Assembly: GCF_032854445.1 (NCBI RefSeq) | Contig: NC_088307.1 | Span: forward strand, 498,001 to 562,000 | Direction: 5' to 3' | Origin: Liolophura sinensis | Taxonomy: Eukaryota; Mollusca; Polyplacophora; Chitonida; Chitonidae | DNA length: 64,000 nt | In this document: in pieces, positions 44,046 to 57,439 of the stretch | Layout: the number at the start of each line of letters is the position of its first letter | Numbering within the stretch: the first letter of the stretch is position 1 | The notes under the pieces: model-generated | Databases searched by the model: none | What the model saw: only the letters and a program-made list of their open reading frames with translations | What the model was told of the DNA's origin: nothing | Position numbers and translations under genes: made by a program

Positions 44046-46050
44046 ATCAGGAAAGTGAGAGAAATGCACCATGGAAATATTGTTTCGGATATAACAGTTG
44101 TAAAAGTAAAACACGCGTATTATAGACAGTACGTCAGTCAAAAATTCAGTTCGTCGAAGATTCAGTCAGAGATTCAGTCAGTCAGCTTATTTCAGAAACA
44201 GAGAACGACATGTAAACGATGCCAGTCATCGGCCAATCAGACACTTATCGATCGACTACAATGGTACACAGAAATTTAAATATTCAGTGCGAATGTGACG
44301 AATAGCCTGCAGATAAATAAAGAATGAGATGACCTAAATCTGGCTCTTATTGTCATATCTACCGAAACGTTTGTTAATATTATATAATATTTGTGTACTG
44401 ATGTCAGTTTAAAGTAGACCATCTTTATTTTTAATGTGTATCCTCTAGTGTTAGAAACGACCTGTCTCCCCCCTTCACCCCCACCCCCGTTACATACCCA
44501 TTGTTCACCTAATGCTCGGGAATATAATATCAGTATAGATGTTAAACTGATTTACAAGATTTACTATCAGGCCTATGGTGAGCAATATCAAATGTACATA
44601 TTGCCGTAGATGTTCGAGTTGGTAAAAAAGTGATGTTTATTGGAATGTGGGAGGGGTGAGCCGAAGGATGGTTACAGGGAGAGAGTGGATGGGGGTAATA
44701 TATGGATGGCAGCAGGCCGATATTGCTCTAAAATCGATTACCGCATTTCCGGTGAACAGTTTATGTATTGCCCCAGGTCACGTGAAAGCCCGCGAGATTC
44801 AGATTTCTAAGGAAGCAATAACAGGCGTTGATTCCGGCGGTATAATATCCTGTTTTTATCCCGTGTTACTTTGACTGTTGTCTGGCATGGATGGCCTAGG
44901 GTGGTTACAAGCCTTATTGGCTGCTGAGAATGAAGATGAAGCTGTACAGGTTACCGAATTTAGAAGTGCAGGGATTTACATTCAGTCAAAAATCAACAGT
45001 GTCCTCAATACAGGCCCATAGTATAGACCTATAGGTTACACAAGCGCATTGATTTTCCTTACTATTTGTCTAGTTTGTCAACTTCAACCTCAAAGACATA
45101 TATCCCCAAATTTTCTCGTGGTACGATACCATACCCCTACACGTAGTTTGCAGTTTTCCCCACAGCATACCAAACATAAACCTAGCATGACCACCGTTTT
45201 TTAGGCTGTGGTTGCTGGAAATGAAGTCATAACATCTTCTTAACTCGGTAACCTCCAGGGTGTGGGTAATAACAGAGGACAACAAGTTTTCAGTTCTATA
45301 CGAAATAATCAACATTATAATATATTTTAACTAGATGCGAAATAACAGTGCATAAATTTATAGTGTATGAACAAACTAAAATGTCTGTGTGGCAATATTA
45401 TCCAGTCAGTGCTCCTTCACACTTCAGTTTGGAGGCAAATCTTGAGCTCGAATGCCCGAACTCCGCACGTGTAACGTGTAGGCCTATAGCTACGTGAAAT
45501 GTCCTGCTCTTCAGGCACAACCTTTATAAGGCCAACCGATGAAGTTCAGGTTCTCTCCCCTGAGATAGCGCGGATCATTGGACAACTGATGTGGAAGGAG
45601 TGCTTAACCATGTGATAGCTTACCACAAATTTGGCTTTGTACCCCAAGCTTCGATGGTGCAGACTTTTCGCTAACATGGGGAGATTTATCTATGATCAAA
45701 ACGCACACGTCACTAAAAATTGTTATTGACACAGAAAAACACCCGGATACGTGTACATGTATATCTTAACACAATATAATTGCAGTCATCCGACCTTCTC
45801 TGGTTTCCGCTTGTAAATCCAGATCCCGCTCTTTGAAGCACCCTGCAGTCGTACAAATCAATCGTGGGCGACAAGGTCACTTAGCATTTATACAGGACAA
45901 AACAACTTGTACAGATAGTGAGGCCTGAAAATAGGCCTATAACTCTTATAACGATAACGGCGTTTGATCGTTCGATAATGTCTACAAATTTTGGTGTGCG
46001 AAAATAAGATGCGTTCTTTAGTTTGATACGTTTTCGAGCCGGGTTATTAG

Positions 46051-46244
46051 TGATAGACCTTCCATGGGTCCAGTATCAAGCGGATACAAATTTGCGTCTA
46101 GAGCTATGGATCATGTCATATCTGCTATAGAGAATAGGCCATTTAAACTGCCTTCTGTGATCCTAGAACACGTCGTTCCGAAGGTACAGACATTGATCAA
46201 GTCACTCTCTCAGCAGAATGAATGTAAAGCCCCTAACTGGACAG
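46051..46244 (+). CDS. Unrecognised exon-like frame inside NCS-1-like intron 1
   Basis: An open frame following TTATTAG and ending at ACAG/GTGTGT reads DRPSMGPVSSGYKFASRAMD, then HVISAIENRPFKLPSVILEH and VVPKVQTLIKSLSQQNECKA. Composition and helix-like pattern look protein-coding, unlike most frames in the window, but I recognise no family. The acceptor is weak in pyrimidines. It could be an exon of a nested gene, a retrocopy fragment, or chance. Confidence 0.25.
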
Positions 46245-46616
46245 GTGTGTTACCTTGGGCGTGGTTCCTCATTGATTAGGTTTGCTAAAGGAGGTTAATT
46301 TGTGTCATATGCATCGGATGAGAGCGACCCGCATTACACTCTGTGGTTAGCTATGACGTGAACACTGTTGGCAAATGTGAGTCTTGTGGCCGAAGAATAT
46401 GTTATATTTATTGTAAGGTAAAGATACACGGATACTTCGATACAGCGTCTTTGATGTGGCCGTCTTTCTCTCTGGCAAACATGCTCTTCTTTCTTTTTTC
46501 CATCATAGCCATTTATTCGTATGGTAGCGTGTAACACGAACACTTGCTTGCTTTTTTGTTGTAGGGCTCATTGTTCAAATAATCATTGGTGATTACTGAC
46601 TCCCGATGTCCGTTTT

Positions 46617-49290
46617 GTGTTGACAAGTGGTGTACGTATGATGAATGTGACGAGTGGTGGACGTATGATGAAGGCTACGATTGGTGTACATATGATAAAT
46701 GTGACGATTGGTGTACTTATGATGAATGTGACGAGTGGCGTACGTATGATGAAGGTGGCGATTGGTGTACTTGTGATGAATGTGACGAGTGGCGTACGTA
46801 TGATGAAGGCTACGATTGGTGTACATATGATGAATGTGACGATTGGTGTACTTATGATGAATGTGACGAGTGGCGTACGTATGATGAAGGTGACGATTGG
46901 TGTACTTGTGATGAATGTGACGAGTGGCGTACGTATGATGAAGGTGACGATTGGTGTACTTGTGATGAATGTGACGATTGGTGCACGTGTGATGAAGGTG
47001 ACGATTGGTGTACTTGTGATGAATGTGACGAGTGGTGCACATGTGATGAATGTGACGATTGGTGTACTTGTGATGAATGTGACGATTGGTGTACGTATGA
47101 TGAAGGTGACGATTGGTGTACTTGTGATGAATGTGACGATTGGTGTACTTATGATGAATGTGACGATTGGTGTACTTGTGATGAATGTGACGATTGGTGT
47201 ACTTGTAATGAATGTGACGAGTGGCGTACGTATGATGAAGGTGACGATTGGTGTACTTGTGATGAATGTGACGAGTGGCGTACGTATGATGAAGGTGACG
47301 ATTGGTGTACTTGTGATGAATGTGACGATTGGTGCACGTATGATGAAGGTGACGATTGGTGTACTTGTGATGAATGTGACGATTGGTGTACTTGTGATGA
47401 ATGTGACGATTGGTGTACTTATGATGAATGTGACGATTGGTGTACTTGTGATGAATGTGACGATTGGTGTACTTGTAATGAATGTGACGAGTGGCGTACG
47501 TATGATGAAGGTGACGATTGGTGTACTTGTGATGAATGTGACGATTGGTGCACGTGTGATGAAGGTGACGATTGGTGTACTTGTGATGAATGTGACGAGT
47601 GGTGCACGTGTGATGAAGGTGACGATTGGTGTACTTGTGATGAATGTGACGAGTGGTGTACGTATGATGAAGGCTACGATTGGTGTACTTGTGATGAATG
47701 TGACGATTGGTGCACGTGTGATGAAGGTGACAATTGGTGTACTTGTGATGAATGTGACGAGTGGTGCACGTGTGATGAAGGTGACGATTGGTGTACTTGT
47801 GATGAATGTGACGAGTGGTGTACGTATGATGAAGGCTACGATTGGTGTACTTATGATGAATGTGACGAGTGGTGCACGTGTGATGAAGGTGACAATTGGT
47901 GTACTTGTGATGAATGTGACGAGTGGTGCACGTGTGATGAAGGTGACGATTGGTGTACTTGTGATGAATGTGACGAGTGGTGTACGTATGATGAAGGCTA
48001 CGATTGGTGTACTTATGATGAATGTGACGAGTGGTGTACGTATGATGAAGGTGACGATTGGTGTACTTGTGATGAATGTGACGATTGGTGCACGTGTGAT
48101 GAAGGTGACAATTGGTGTACTTGTGATGAATGTGACGAGTGGTGCACGTGTGATGAAGGTGACGAGTGGTGCACATGTGATGAATGTGACGATTGGTGTA
48201 CTTGTGATGAATGTGACGATTGGTGTACGTATGATGAAGGTGACGATTGGTGTACTTGTGATGAATGTGACGATTGGTGTACTTATGATGAATGTGACGA
48301 TTGGTGTACTTATGATGAATGTGACGATTGGTGTACTTGTGTTGAATGTGACGATTGGTGTACTTGTAATGAATGTGACGAGTGGCGTACGTATGATGAA
48401 GGTGACGATTGGTGTACTTGTGATGAATGTGACGATTGGTGCACGTGTGATGAAGGTGACAATTGGTGTACTTGTGATGAATGTGACGAGTGGTGCACGT
48501 GTGATGAAGGTGACGATTGGTGTACTTGTGATGAATGTGACGAGTGGTGTACGTATGATGAAGGCTACGATTGGTGTACTTATGATGAATGTGACGAGTG
48601 GTGTACGTATGATGAAGGTGACGATTGGTGTACTTGTGATGAATGTGACGATTGGTGCACGTGTGATGAAGGTGACAATTGGTGTACTTGTGATGAATGT
48701 GACGAGTGGTGCACGTGTGATGAAGGTGACGATTGGTGTACTTGTGATGAATGTGACGAGTGGTGTACGTATGATGAAGGCTACGATTGGTGTACTTGTG
48801 ATGAATGTGACGAGTGGTGTACGTATGATGAATGTGACGATTGGTGCACGTGTGATGAATGTGACGATTGGTGTACGTATGATGAATGTGACGAGTGGCG
48901 TACGTATGATGAAGGTGACGATTGGTGTACTTGTGATGAATGTGACGATTGGTGCACGTGTGATGAAGGTGACGATTGGTATACTTGTGATGAATGTGAC
49001 GAGTGGCGTACGTATGATGAATGTGACGATTGGTGTACAAATAAGGAATGTGACGATGATGAATGTGAGGGGTGGTGTGTGAATAAAGAATGTGATGAAT
49101 GATGTGCGAATAAGGAATGTGATGGGTATTGTGCGAATAAGGAATGTGACGAGTGTTGGGCGAATAAGGAATGTGATGGGTATTGTGCGAATAAGGAACG
49201 TGACGAGTGTTGTACGAATGAGGAATGTGACGAATGGTGTGCGAATAAGGAATGTTACGAGTGGTGTGCGAATAAGTACTGTGAGGGACT
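46617..49290. repeat. 27-bp array, open on both strands, in NCS-1-like intron 1
   Basis: About 91 copies of GACGATTGGTGTACTTGTGATGAATGT-type units (27 bp, so 9 codons), then a diverged end (49070-49290, AATAAGGAATGTGACGAG units). Since 27 is a multiple of 3, one + frame (46586-49102, 838 codons) reads repeating DDWCTCDEC / DEWCTYDEG, and another + frame and the minus frames are open too. Variation is partly silent in the Cys/Trp/Asp frame, but a TGA replaces a TGG codon near 49100, after which the same frame continues for 100 codons. I treat it as a satellite in an intron rather than a gene. Confidence 0.9.
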
Positions 49291-50792
49291 AGAAGTATAC
49301 CAAGATTTGAAACAGGTATTCATTATCTCTCTATATCCAAGCACGCTTACATTTCGTAGTACATCAGGGATATGTTTTAAGTTACTGCAACCGATTCATT
49401 TAACGCCTTTATCTGCAGCCGATGACCATTAAACAAAATATAAAAGCCGAATACAGATGTTTCAGGTTGGCAGATTTTGTATAGAAGAGCTGGGCCTTGT
49501 GCCAAGACAGTTGCAGACGGAAAGCCTTGTTACATCATTTTCACAAAACGCGTGGTAAAATAGTGCGCATCATGTATTTACATATGTTTCTATCACTATA
49601 TATAGCCGGGTGTTGGACGTTGCACTTGTGATGAATGTATTTACATGTACACAACGATACTGCTGCAGTCTCCCCGATCAGTCACCGGCACTAATTTCTT
49701 TGTACACCTGAACGTATTGTACCGTACAGATTGTGACAGGGAAGGTATCTGGCAATAAAAGCGCCCATGCGTAACCTACATACCACTATCCACGTGACCC
49801 AGCTCAAATAATTCTATTAATTTTAATAATACACCGTGTCGTTCATTTTACACCACGATGACCCTGGAACAGGACGTTTTGCTTCGTCACCCTGAGTCCT
49901 TAGGAACGCCTGTGATTATGCGAAATCTTATACACGTGTCCGGGCATACTTCTTCATTACAATGTGGTATTTACTGCAAACCACTTGCGGGCTAATTAGT
50001 TTAATTTTGTGAACTATTGTAGGATCCGCTTCTGATGCCGGGCTCCAGTGATTTGCCTTCCTATACAAACCTGGTTTGTCAGTACCTCCACCCACTGTTG
50101 CCTGTTCATTTCAGGAACTCTATGGTGAAGTGGTAGTTTGCAAATGCAGCCCAATGTCCCAAAGGACTCTCATCAATGCGCTCGCTGCGATTTCAAATCC
50201 ACCTCATGCTGACATCCTCTACAGTCGTACATGGGAAGGCCTGCAGCTACCTGCGTTTGGCCTTGGGTTTCCCCAGGGTTCCCCGGTCGCCGTTATATTA
50301 GTGAAATATATTCTTGAGTGACGACGTAAAACTCCAAATAAATAAATAACTCAAACATACATCTCCCTTTCCTAACAGTATAACCTTATACAAACCAAAT
50401 ATGCTACATATTCACATTCACTTATGAGGGGCAGCCATTGTGAGCAAAGGTAAACGTCGCCATTTTGAGCACTTTGTACGGTAGCAGCTTTACCCTGAAC
50501 TATATTTGTTACTGACAGACGTCATGATAGCCAGCTAAACTGCCACTTGGTCGTATCGGTTTTTTATGTCAGACAAAAATAAATGGCGTTTATTTATCTG
50601 CTGTTTCAAAGACTTCGCTCTCAGCGTGCATTGTCTTACACAGTTCGCTACAATGACTATTCAATATTACCCAACTACAACCTACGTGGTTCGCCTGACT
50701 ACACTTGATAAAAATCCCTTTGCTATCCTTAAAAGCGTTTTTTTGTTTTGGCTCGGTGGAGAATCCTATGCTTTAAAACAAAAATTAGGCTC
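49291..50792 (+). other. NCS-1-like intron 1, unique part with one SINE
   Basis: No recognised content except the SINE A copy at 50165-50350. A frame at 50566-50829 has no family resemblance. Confidence 0.45.
50165..50350 (+). mobile_element. SINE family A, diverged 5'-truncated copy
   Basis: GCGCTCGCTGCGATTTCAAA, GTACATGGGAAGGCCTGCAG, GTGAAATATATTCTTGAGTG and the tail ACTCCAAATAAATAAATAAC correspond to the family A body in order; the head is missing or unrecognisable. Confidence 0.75.
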
Positions 50793-51200
50793 GGGGAACG
50801 TGATGGCCGGAAATAGCGGGAGAACGTGATTTCCGGAAATAACCAGAGAACGTGATTGCCGAAAATCTCGGAAGAACATGATTGCCGAAAATAACCGGAG
50901 GATGGGATTACCGAAAAGAGGCGAAGAACGTGATTGCCGGTAAGAGCCGAAGAACGTGATTACCGGAAATAGCCAGAGAACGTGATGGCCGGAAATAGCT
51001 AGAGAACGAGAGTGCCGGAAATAGCCGAAGAACGTGATTGCCGGAAATAGCGAGAGAACGTAATTGCCGGAATTAGCGGGAGAACTTGATTGCGGAAATA
51101 GCGGGAGAACGTGATTTCCGAAATGGCCAGAGAACGTGATTGCCAGAAATAGCCGGGGAACGCGATTGCCGGAAATGGAGGGAGAACGTGATTGCCGAAG
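50793..51200. repeat. ~26-bp array (GAACGTGATTGCCGGAAATA)
   Basis: About 16 copies of GAACGTGATTGCCGGAAATA + GCCGGA with length variation. The minus-strand frame over it (Phe/Ser/Arg-rich, 169 codons) is a by-product. Confidence 0.92.
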
Positions 51201-51589
51201 ATTTTTCAGAGTGGAACTCCTCCACCACACACCAGGTGGTGCAATAGGCTGCACATTAGTAGGGTGGCAGAGCATCTCGTTTCGTTGCGGATGCAGATGA
51301 CCGCTCCCTGAGGGTAGTCAGTAACAATATACCTATGAATATAAATCCTTTATTGGCTTGGTCGGAGAAAGGCAGTGTAATAGGCGAAAGCGGGACCGAT
51401 GTGGGTTGAATATATACACGTTCATTATACAGAAACGGGATGGTTTCACATCACTAAACTCTGGAGGGTTTTTCACTATTGTTATTTTTTATTATATAAA
51501 CTATTAATATGCATATATACTGTTTTGTTATTATGACTGAGGTCGGTCTTTAAAATGCTTTCTTCCATTATATAACATCCTTGTGATTT
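51201..51589. other. Unique spacer; nothing recognised
   Basis: AT-rich; no recognised content. Confidence 0.4.
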
Positions 51590-52345
51590 TGTTATTTGTC
51601 TGTAGAGAAGGCTCGAAGACAATATTTTGTCTGTAAAGATGCATCCAGGACAATGTTTTGTCGTAAAAATGGCTCCCTGACAATATTTTGTCAGTAGAAG
51701 AGGCTCCCTGACAATGTTTGTGTGTAGAAAAGGCTCTCTGACTATTGATTTGTCTGTAGGGGTGGGAGGTGGGTGGGGAGGTTTGGGTATGTGTGAGAGG
51801 GTGGGCGTTTCTGCATGACACCGTTTCTCTGTATAGAAGGTTCCATGACACTGTTTTGTCTATAGAGAAGGTTCCATGATACTGTTTTGTCTATAGAGAA
51901 GGTTCCATGACACAGTTGTGTCTATAGAGAAGGTCCCATGATACTGTTTTGTCTATAGAGAAGGTTCCATGACACTGTTTTGTCTATAGAGAAAGTTCCA
52001 TGACTCTGTTTTGTCTATAGAGAAGGTTCCATGACACAGTTTTGTCTATAGAGAAGGTTCCATGACTCTGTTTTGTCTATAGAGAAGGTTCCTTGATACT
52101 GTTTTGTCTATAGAGAAGGTTCTATGATAATGTTTTGTCTATAGAGAAGGTTCTATGACACTGTTTTGTCTATAGAGAAGGTTCCATTAGACTGTTTTGT
52201 CTATAGAGAGGGTTCTATGGTACTGTTTTGTCTATAGAGAAGGTTCCATGACACTGTTTTCTCTATAGAGAAGGTTCCATTAGACTGTTTTGTCTGTAGA
52301 GAAGGCTCCCACTACAATAATTTGTCGACAGAAAAGGCTCCGTGA
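51590..52345. repeat. 31-bp array (AGAAGGTTCCATGACACTGT)
   Basis: A regular core at 51832-52306 of about 15 copies of AGAAGGTTCCATGACACTGT + TTTGTCTATAG, with diverged flanking units (AGAAGGCTCCCTGACAATAT type) at 51590-51740 and 52290-52345. Confidence 0.92.
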
Positions 52346-53029
52346 AAATATTTGACTGTGATGTAATCTTTCCGCATCACACAGAGAACATGCATAAATT
52401 TGCAGGAGCTGACATCTAACGTGTAGGATTTCGAGTCCTCTTGCATCCAACTCCTTCATTAAATGGATGGCCAATGATGAAATATGGAAGGCCAAGACCA
52501 AAGTCAAGACTGAGAGGCAACACACTAGCGGAACCACTGACCGACAAAGCGCTGACTTTATGTTTGTGCAAAATATTGATGATACCTGCCCTCAATGGAA
52601 GCACACTGAAAATCGGACGCTCGTCATATCCGGTACATTTTACTTAGTTTTACAACCTAATGTCTGAAAAATAAATTAATTATGTCAAGAAAAAAGCTCG
52701 AGTTTTTCAAATAGTGACTAAATGTGCAAATACCATTAGTACGTGGAGAACATTACACACATTCTGGGAGGTCTTTCCTGCAATATTTTTCTGGATTTTT
52801 CGCCAGTTCACATGTAACTGGTGTGTCATAGACTATAATGTATTCCTGTACGCCCTATAGTGCACTTTACCCTTGCTAACAACATGGACATGTGTTCGGT
52901 GAAAAACAGCTGTTGGTTGCAGGCATTTTACTTGGAAATAAATCAGGCACTTACTGAGCGTTAGTGAAGTATGCCCGAGCGATACTTAAGCGATGGACAG
53001 GTAAAGAGTGTATGCTGTATACTTTCGTA
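52346..53029. other. Unique spacer; nothing recognised
   Basis: Short frames around 52441-52667 on + and their minus shadows show no family. Confidence 0.4.
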
Positions 53030-53725
53030 AATTTGTATGGTACACGCTGAGATATATTAGGTTAGGAGACCTCTCCGGTACATGCTCAGGTGTAAACCTT
53101 TAGAAGGCCTGTCTGGTATACGCTGAAGTGTATTAGTTTAGGAGACCTCTCCGGTACATGCTCAGGTGTAAACCTTTAGAAGGCCTGTCTGGTATACGCT
53201 AAAGTGCATTAGTTTAGGAGACCTCTCCGGTATATGCTCAGGTGTAAACCTTTAGGAGGCCTGCTTGGTATGCGGTAAGGTGTAAAACTTTATGGGGCCT
53301 CCCTGGTATATGCTGAGGTGTAAAACTTTAGCGGGCGTGTTATGTGTATGCTGAGGTTTATTAGTTTAGGTATATCTGGTATATCCTGAAAGGTTAAGAA
53401 GACCTGTCAGATATATGTTAAGGTGCGGTATATGGTTAAATGCGATAGTTTGAGGAGCCTGTCATCTATGAGTTGAGTGGCGATAGTTTAGGAGGCCTGT
53501 CAGGCGTTTGGCGAGGGGCAATAGTTTAAGGGGCCTGTCAGGTATATGTTCAGTGGCGACGGTTTAGGTGGCCTGTCCGGTATATTCTGAGTGGCGACGG
53601 TTTAGGAGGATATGTCAGGTATATGTTGAAAGGCAATAGTTTAGGGGGCCTAAAAGGTATATGTTGAAAGGCAATAGTTAAGCAGGCCTGCCAGGTATAT
53701 GTTGAGGGGTAATAGTTTAGAGAGA
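53030..53725. repeat. ~38-bp degenerate array
   Basis: GGTACATGCTCAGGTGTAAA + CCTTTAGAAGGCCTGTCT alternates with GGTATACGCTGAAGTGTATT + AGTTTAGGAGACCTCTCC at the left end (76-bp dimers). Rightward units become irregular (GGCAATAGTTTAGGGGGCCT). Confidence 0.88.
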
Positions 53726-53727
53726 TC

Positions 53728-55638
53728 CCGCAGATCATCTGTACGGCCATCCGGCTGTATAGATTCAGATCGCCCTCAAGTCACGCTCATACCCGCAGAT
53801 CATCTGTACAGCCCTCCGGCTGTGTAGATTCAGATCGCCCTCAAGTCTCCCTCATCTGTACAGCCCTCCGGCTGTGTAGATTCAGATCGCTCTCAAGTCA
53901 CGTTCATACCCGCAGATCATCTGTACGGCCATCCGGCTGTATAGATTCAGATCGCCCTCAAGTCACGTTCATACCCGCAGATCATCTTTACAGCCCTCCG
54001 GCTGTGTAGATTCAGATCGCCCTCAAGTCACGTTCTGTACAGCCCTCCGGCTGTGTAGATTCAGATCGCCATCAAGTCACGTTCATACCCGCAGATCATC
54101 TGTACAGCCCTCCGGGTGTGTAGATTCAGATCGCCCTCAAGTCACGCTCATACCCGCAGATCATCTGTACAGCCCTCCGGGTGTGTAGATTCAGATCGCC
54201 ATCAAGTCACGTTCATACCCGCAGATCATCTGTACGGCCCTCCGGCTGTGTAGATTCAGATCGCCCTCAAGTCACGTTCATACCCGCAGATCATCTGTAC
54301 AGCCCTCCGGGTGTGTAGATTCAGATCGCCCTCAAGTCACGTTCATACCCGCAGATCATCTGTACAGCCCTCCGGGTGTGTAGATTCAGATCGCCCTCAA
54401 GTCACGTTCATACCCGCAGATCATCTGTACAGCCCTCCGGGTGTGTAGATTCAGATCGCCCTCAAGTCACGTTCATACCCGCAGATCATCTGTACAGCCC
54501 TCCGGGTGTGTAGATTCAGATCGCCCTCAAGTCACGCTCATACCCGCAGATCATTTGTACGGCCCTCCGGCTGTGTAGATTCAGATCGCCCTCAAGTCTC
54601 CCTCATACCCGCAGATCATCTGTACAGCCCTCCGGCTGTGTAGATTCAGATCGCCCTCAAGTCACGTTCATACCCGCAGATCATCTGTACGGCCCTCCGG
54701 CTGTGTAGATTCAGATCGCCCTCAAGTCTCCCTCATACCCGCAGATCATCTGTACAGCCCTCCGGCTGTGTAGATTCAGATCGCCCTCAAGTCACGTTCA
54801 TACCCGCAGATCATCTGTACGGCCCTCCGGCTGTGTAGATTCAGATCGCCATCAAGTCACGTTCATACGCGCAGATTATCTGTACAGCCCTCCGGCTGTA
54901 TAGATTCAGATCGCCCTCAAGTCACGCTCATACCCGCAGATCATCTGTACGGCCCTCGGGCTGTATAGGCTCAGATCGCCCTCAAGTCACGTTCATACCC
55001 GCAGATCATCTGTACGGCCATCCGGCTGTATAGATTCAGATCGCCCTCAAGTCACGTTCATACCCGCAGATCATCTGTACGGCCCTCCGGCTGTATAGAT
55101 TCAGATCGCCCTCAAGTCACACTCATACCCGCAGATCATCTGTACAGCCCTCCGGCTGTGTAGATTCAGATCGCCCTCAAGTCACGCTCATACCCGCAGA
55201 TCATCTGTACAGCCCTCCGGCTGTGTAGATTCAGATCGCCCTCAAGTCACGCTCATACCCGCAGATCATCTGTTTGGTCCTCCGGCTGTGTAGATTCAGA
55301 TCGCCCTCAAGTCACGTTCATACCCGCAGATCATCTGTACAGCCCTCCGGCTGTGTAGATTCAGATCGCCCTCAAGTCACGTTCATATCTGCAGATCATC
55401 TGTACGGCCCTCCGGCTGTATAGATTCAGATCGCCCTCAAGTCAACCTCATACCCGCAAATCATCTGTTTGGCCCTCCTGCTGTATAGATTCAGATCGCC
55501 CTCAAGTCACCCTCATACCCGCAAATCATCTGTACGGCCCTCCGGCTGTGTAGATTGAGATCGCCCTCAAGTCACGCGCATACTCACAGATCATCCTTAC
55601 GGCCCTCCGGCTGTGTAGATTCAGATCGCCCTCAGTTT
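53728..55638. repeat. 65-bp array with a hairpin in each unit
   Basis: About 29 copies of CCCTCAAGTCACGTTCATAC + CCGCAGATCATCTGTACAGC + CCTCCGGCTGTGTAGATTCA + GATCG at 65-bp spacing (for example 54251, 54316). Each unit carries ACAGCC-CTCC-GGCTGT, a 6-bp stem with a 4-base loop. Some units have GGGTGT, which breaks one pair. Shortened units occur near 53850 and 54035. Confidence 0.95.
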
Positions 55639-56514
55639 CATCTGACGGGACATATATTATATGATGAGACATATTATGTCGGAAATTATAACACTATTTT
55701 AAAACTATATAAACAAGTAACGAAAAAAAATACTTTACTTGCTCATATTAAATAGGTCCGGTTGTTTATTTGAGAACGAACAACTTGTTCATTGGTTGCG
55801 GGAGTTATCAACTGTCACGGGAACTAATTTAGTCCACACAGTTAGCGTGTGTGTGTGGTGCAGCCAATACATTCCAATGTTTTTTTGGGAAAGACAAAAG
55901 CCCTAGCATGTGAGAAAACCTTGCGTTCATTGATGCTTTCTCGAAATGTCTTAATTTACATACTAAGTGTGTACCAAATAGGTAGTTTTATGATCACACG
56001 AAATGCAGCGGAGTTGTAAGAGAACACAAAGCTGATGGCGCTAAGCTCAAGTGGGCTTGGTTCAACCGGCTGATGCGCTGCACGGATGTAATTGTTTGGC
56101 TAAAGATTGATCGAGTTTCATTGCAAGACAAGTTGCGTAATCGCACTGATTCGTACTGATTAGTTCATCTATTTACCCATCGTTGTAACACGGCTTTTCT
56201 TGTCGAAAAAGAAAATAACATAATTAGAAGTGTGACTCTCTCCCAGGAATAGTTTCAATTATTCTTAATTTTTTTATCTCTGGCAGAAATCGATTTCGCT
56301 GCATATTTCACTTACGCTGTGTTGTGGGTTTGGACTATGTGAAGGATTCTCTAACCCGTGGAATAAACGTATATAGGAGTAAAGCAGGAGAAAAACGTGA
56401 AACAAAACGAGTTAAGGGAAAATATTCCGAAGGGGGAATGTGTTCTCCACTTTTTAACACTAGGCCTACTTATATATTTCCAACTGGGCCATGTTGTTTG
56501 CTTCAAATGTTAAA
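55639..56514. other. Unique stretch; nothing recognised
   Basis: AT-rich with short frames only. Confidence 0.4.
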
Positions 56515-56870
56515 GTGTTTTCATCACATATGTCAGGTATTCGGCAAATGCTTTAGCAGAAGTAATCTCGCATACAGTTTGATATGTCTTTTACAATGTG
56601 TTTATCAGAAGAAATTTCACGCATATGTTCTGTTTTGTAAATGTGTTTAGCTGAAGAAATCCCACACATGCGCTGTGTTTCTAAAACGTGTTTAGCACAT
56701 AGGCCTATACAATACTTTTGTTAATGTGTTTTGCAGGAAAAATTTCAGACATATGTTGTGTCAACCATATACATATACACTGTCTTCTGCAATGCGTTTA
56801 AAAGAAGCAGTATCATGCAAGAATTGTATCTTCTGCAATGGGTTTAGCACAAGCAATCTCACACATACGT
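56515..56870. repeat. Old, degenerate ~57-bp array
   Basis: A recurring pattern of AATGTGTTTAGCAGAAGAAA and TCTCACACATATGTTCTGTT with many indels, about six copies. Confidence 0.55.
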
Positions 56871-57010
56871 GGGCAATTTAAATCAGTTGATTCCGACAAG
56901 CAGTTCATGATTTGTGCCTTTAGTGAATTTGCGCTTGTAATAAATGTAAAATGTACATAGTTGCAGAAACGATTGTTTATATCTTATGTGCTACGTTTTC
57001 TAAAATACAG

Positions 57011-57280
57011 GGGCCTCCGTGGCTCAGTCGGTTAGCGCGCTAGCGCAGCGTAATAACACAGAAGCCTCTCACCAATGCGGTCGCTGTGAGTTCAAGTCCA
57101 GCTCATGCTGGCTTCCTCTCCGGCTGTAAGTGGGAAGGTCTCTCAGCAACCTGCGGATGGTCGTGGGTTTCCCCCGGGCTGTGCCCGGTTTCCTCCCACC
57201 ATAATGCTGGCCGCCGTCGTATAAGTGAAATATTCTTGAGTACGGCGTAAGACAACAATCAAATAAATAAATAAATAAAT
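57011..57280 (+). mobile_element. SINE family A, full-length copy
   Basis: Head GGGCCTCCGTGGCTCAGTCG + GTTAGCGCGCTAGCGCAGCG, box-B segment GTGAGTTCAAGTCCAG, body GCTGGCCGCCGTCGTATAAG and tail (AAAT)n. Target duplications are TTCTAAAATACAG (56998-57010) and TTCTAAAGTACAG (57281-57293), 12 of 13 matching. Confidence 0.92.
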
Positions 57281-57439
57281 TTCTAAAGTACAGTTCACTT
57301 GTAAGTGGTTTCAACAGCAAATTGCTGGTTGGAATATGGCTTCAAATTTTGAGCATTTAACAGCAAATTCAGTGTAAAATACTTTTCTCCAAAGGCCTTA
57401 TAGAGGTTTTTCCACAAGGCAGTAAAACTTGATATACCG

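Larger units (their letters stand above)
43179..46616 (+). other. NCS-1-like intron 1, first part
   Basis: Intron sequence with a degenerate SINE A copy (43884-44045), C-rich tracts (43570-43625) and an unexplained exon-like frame (46051-46244). Otherwise unique and without recognised content. Confidence 0.5.
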
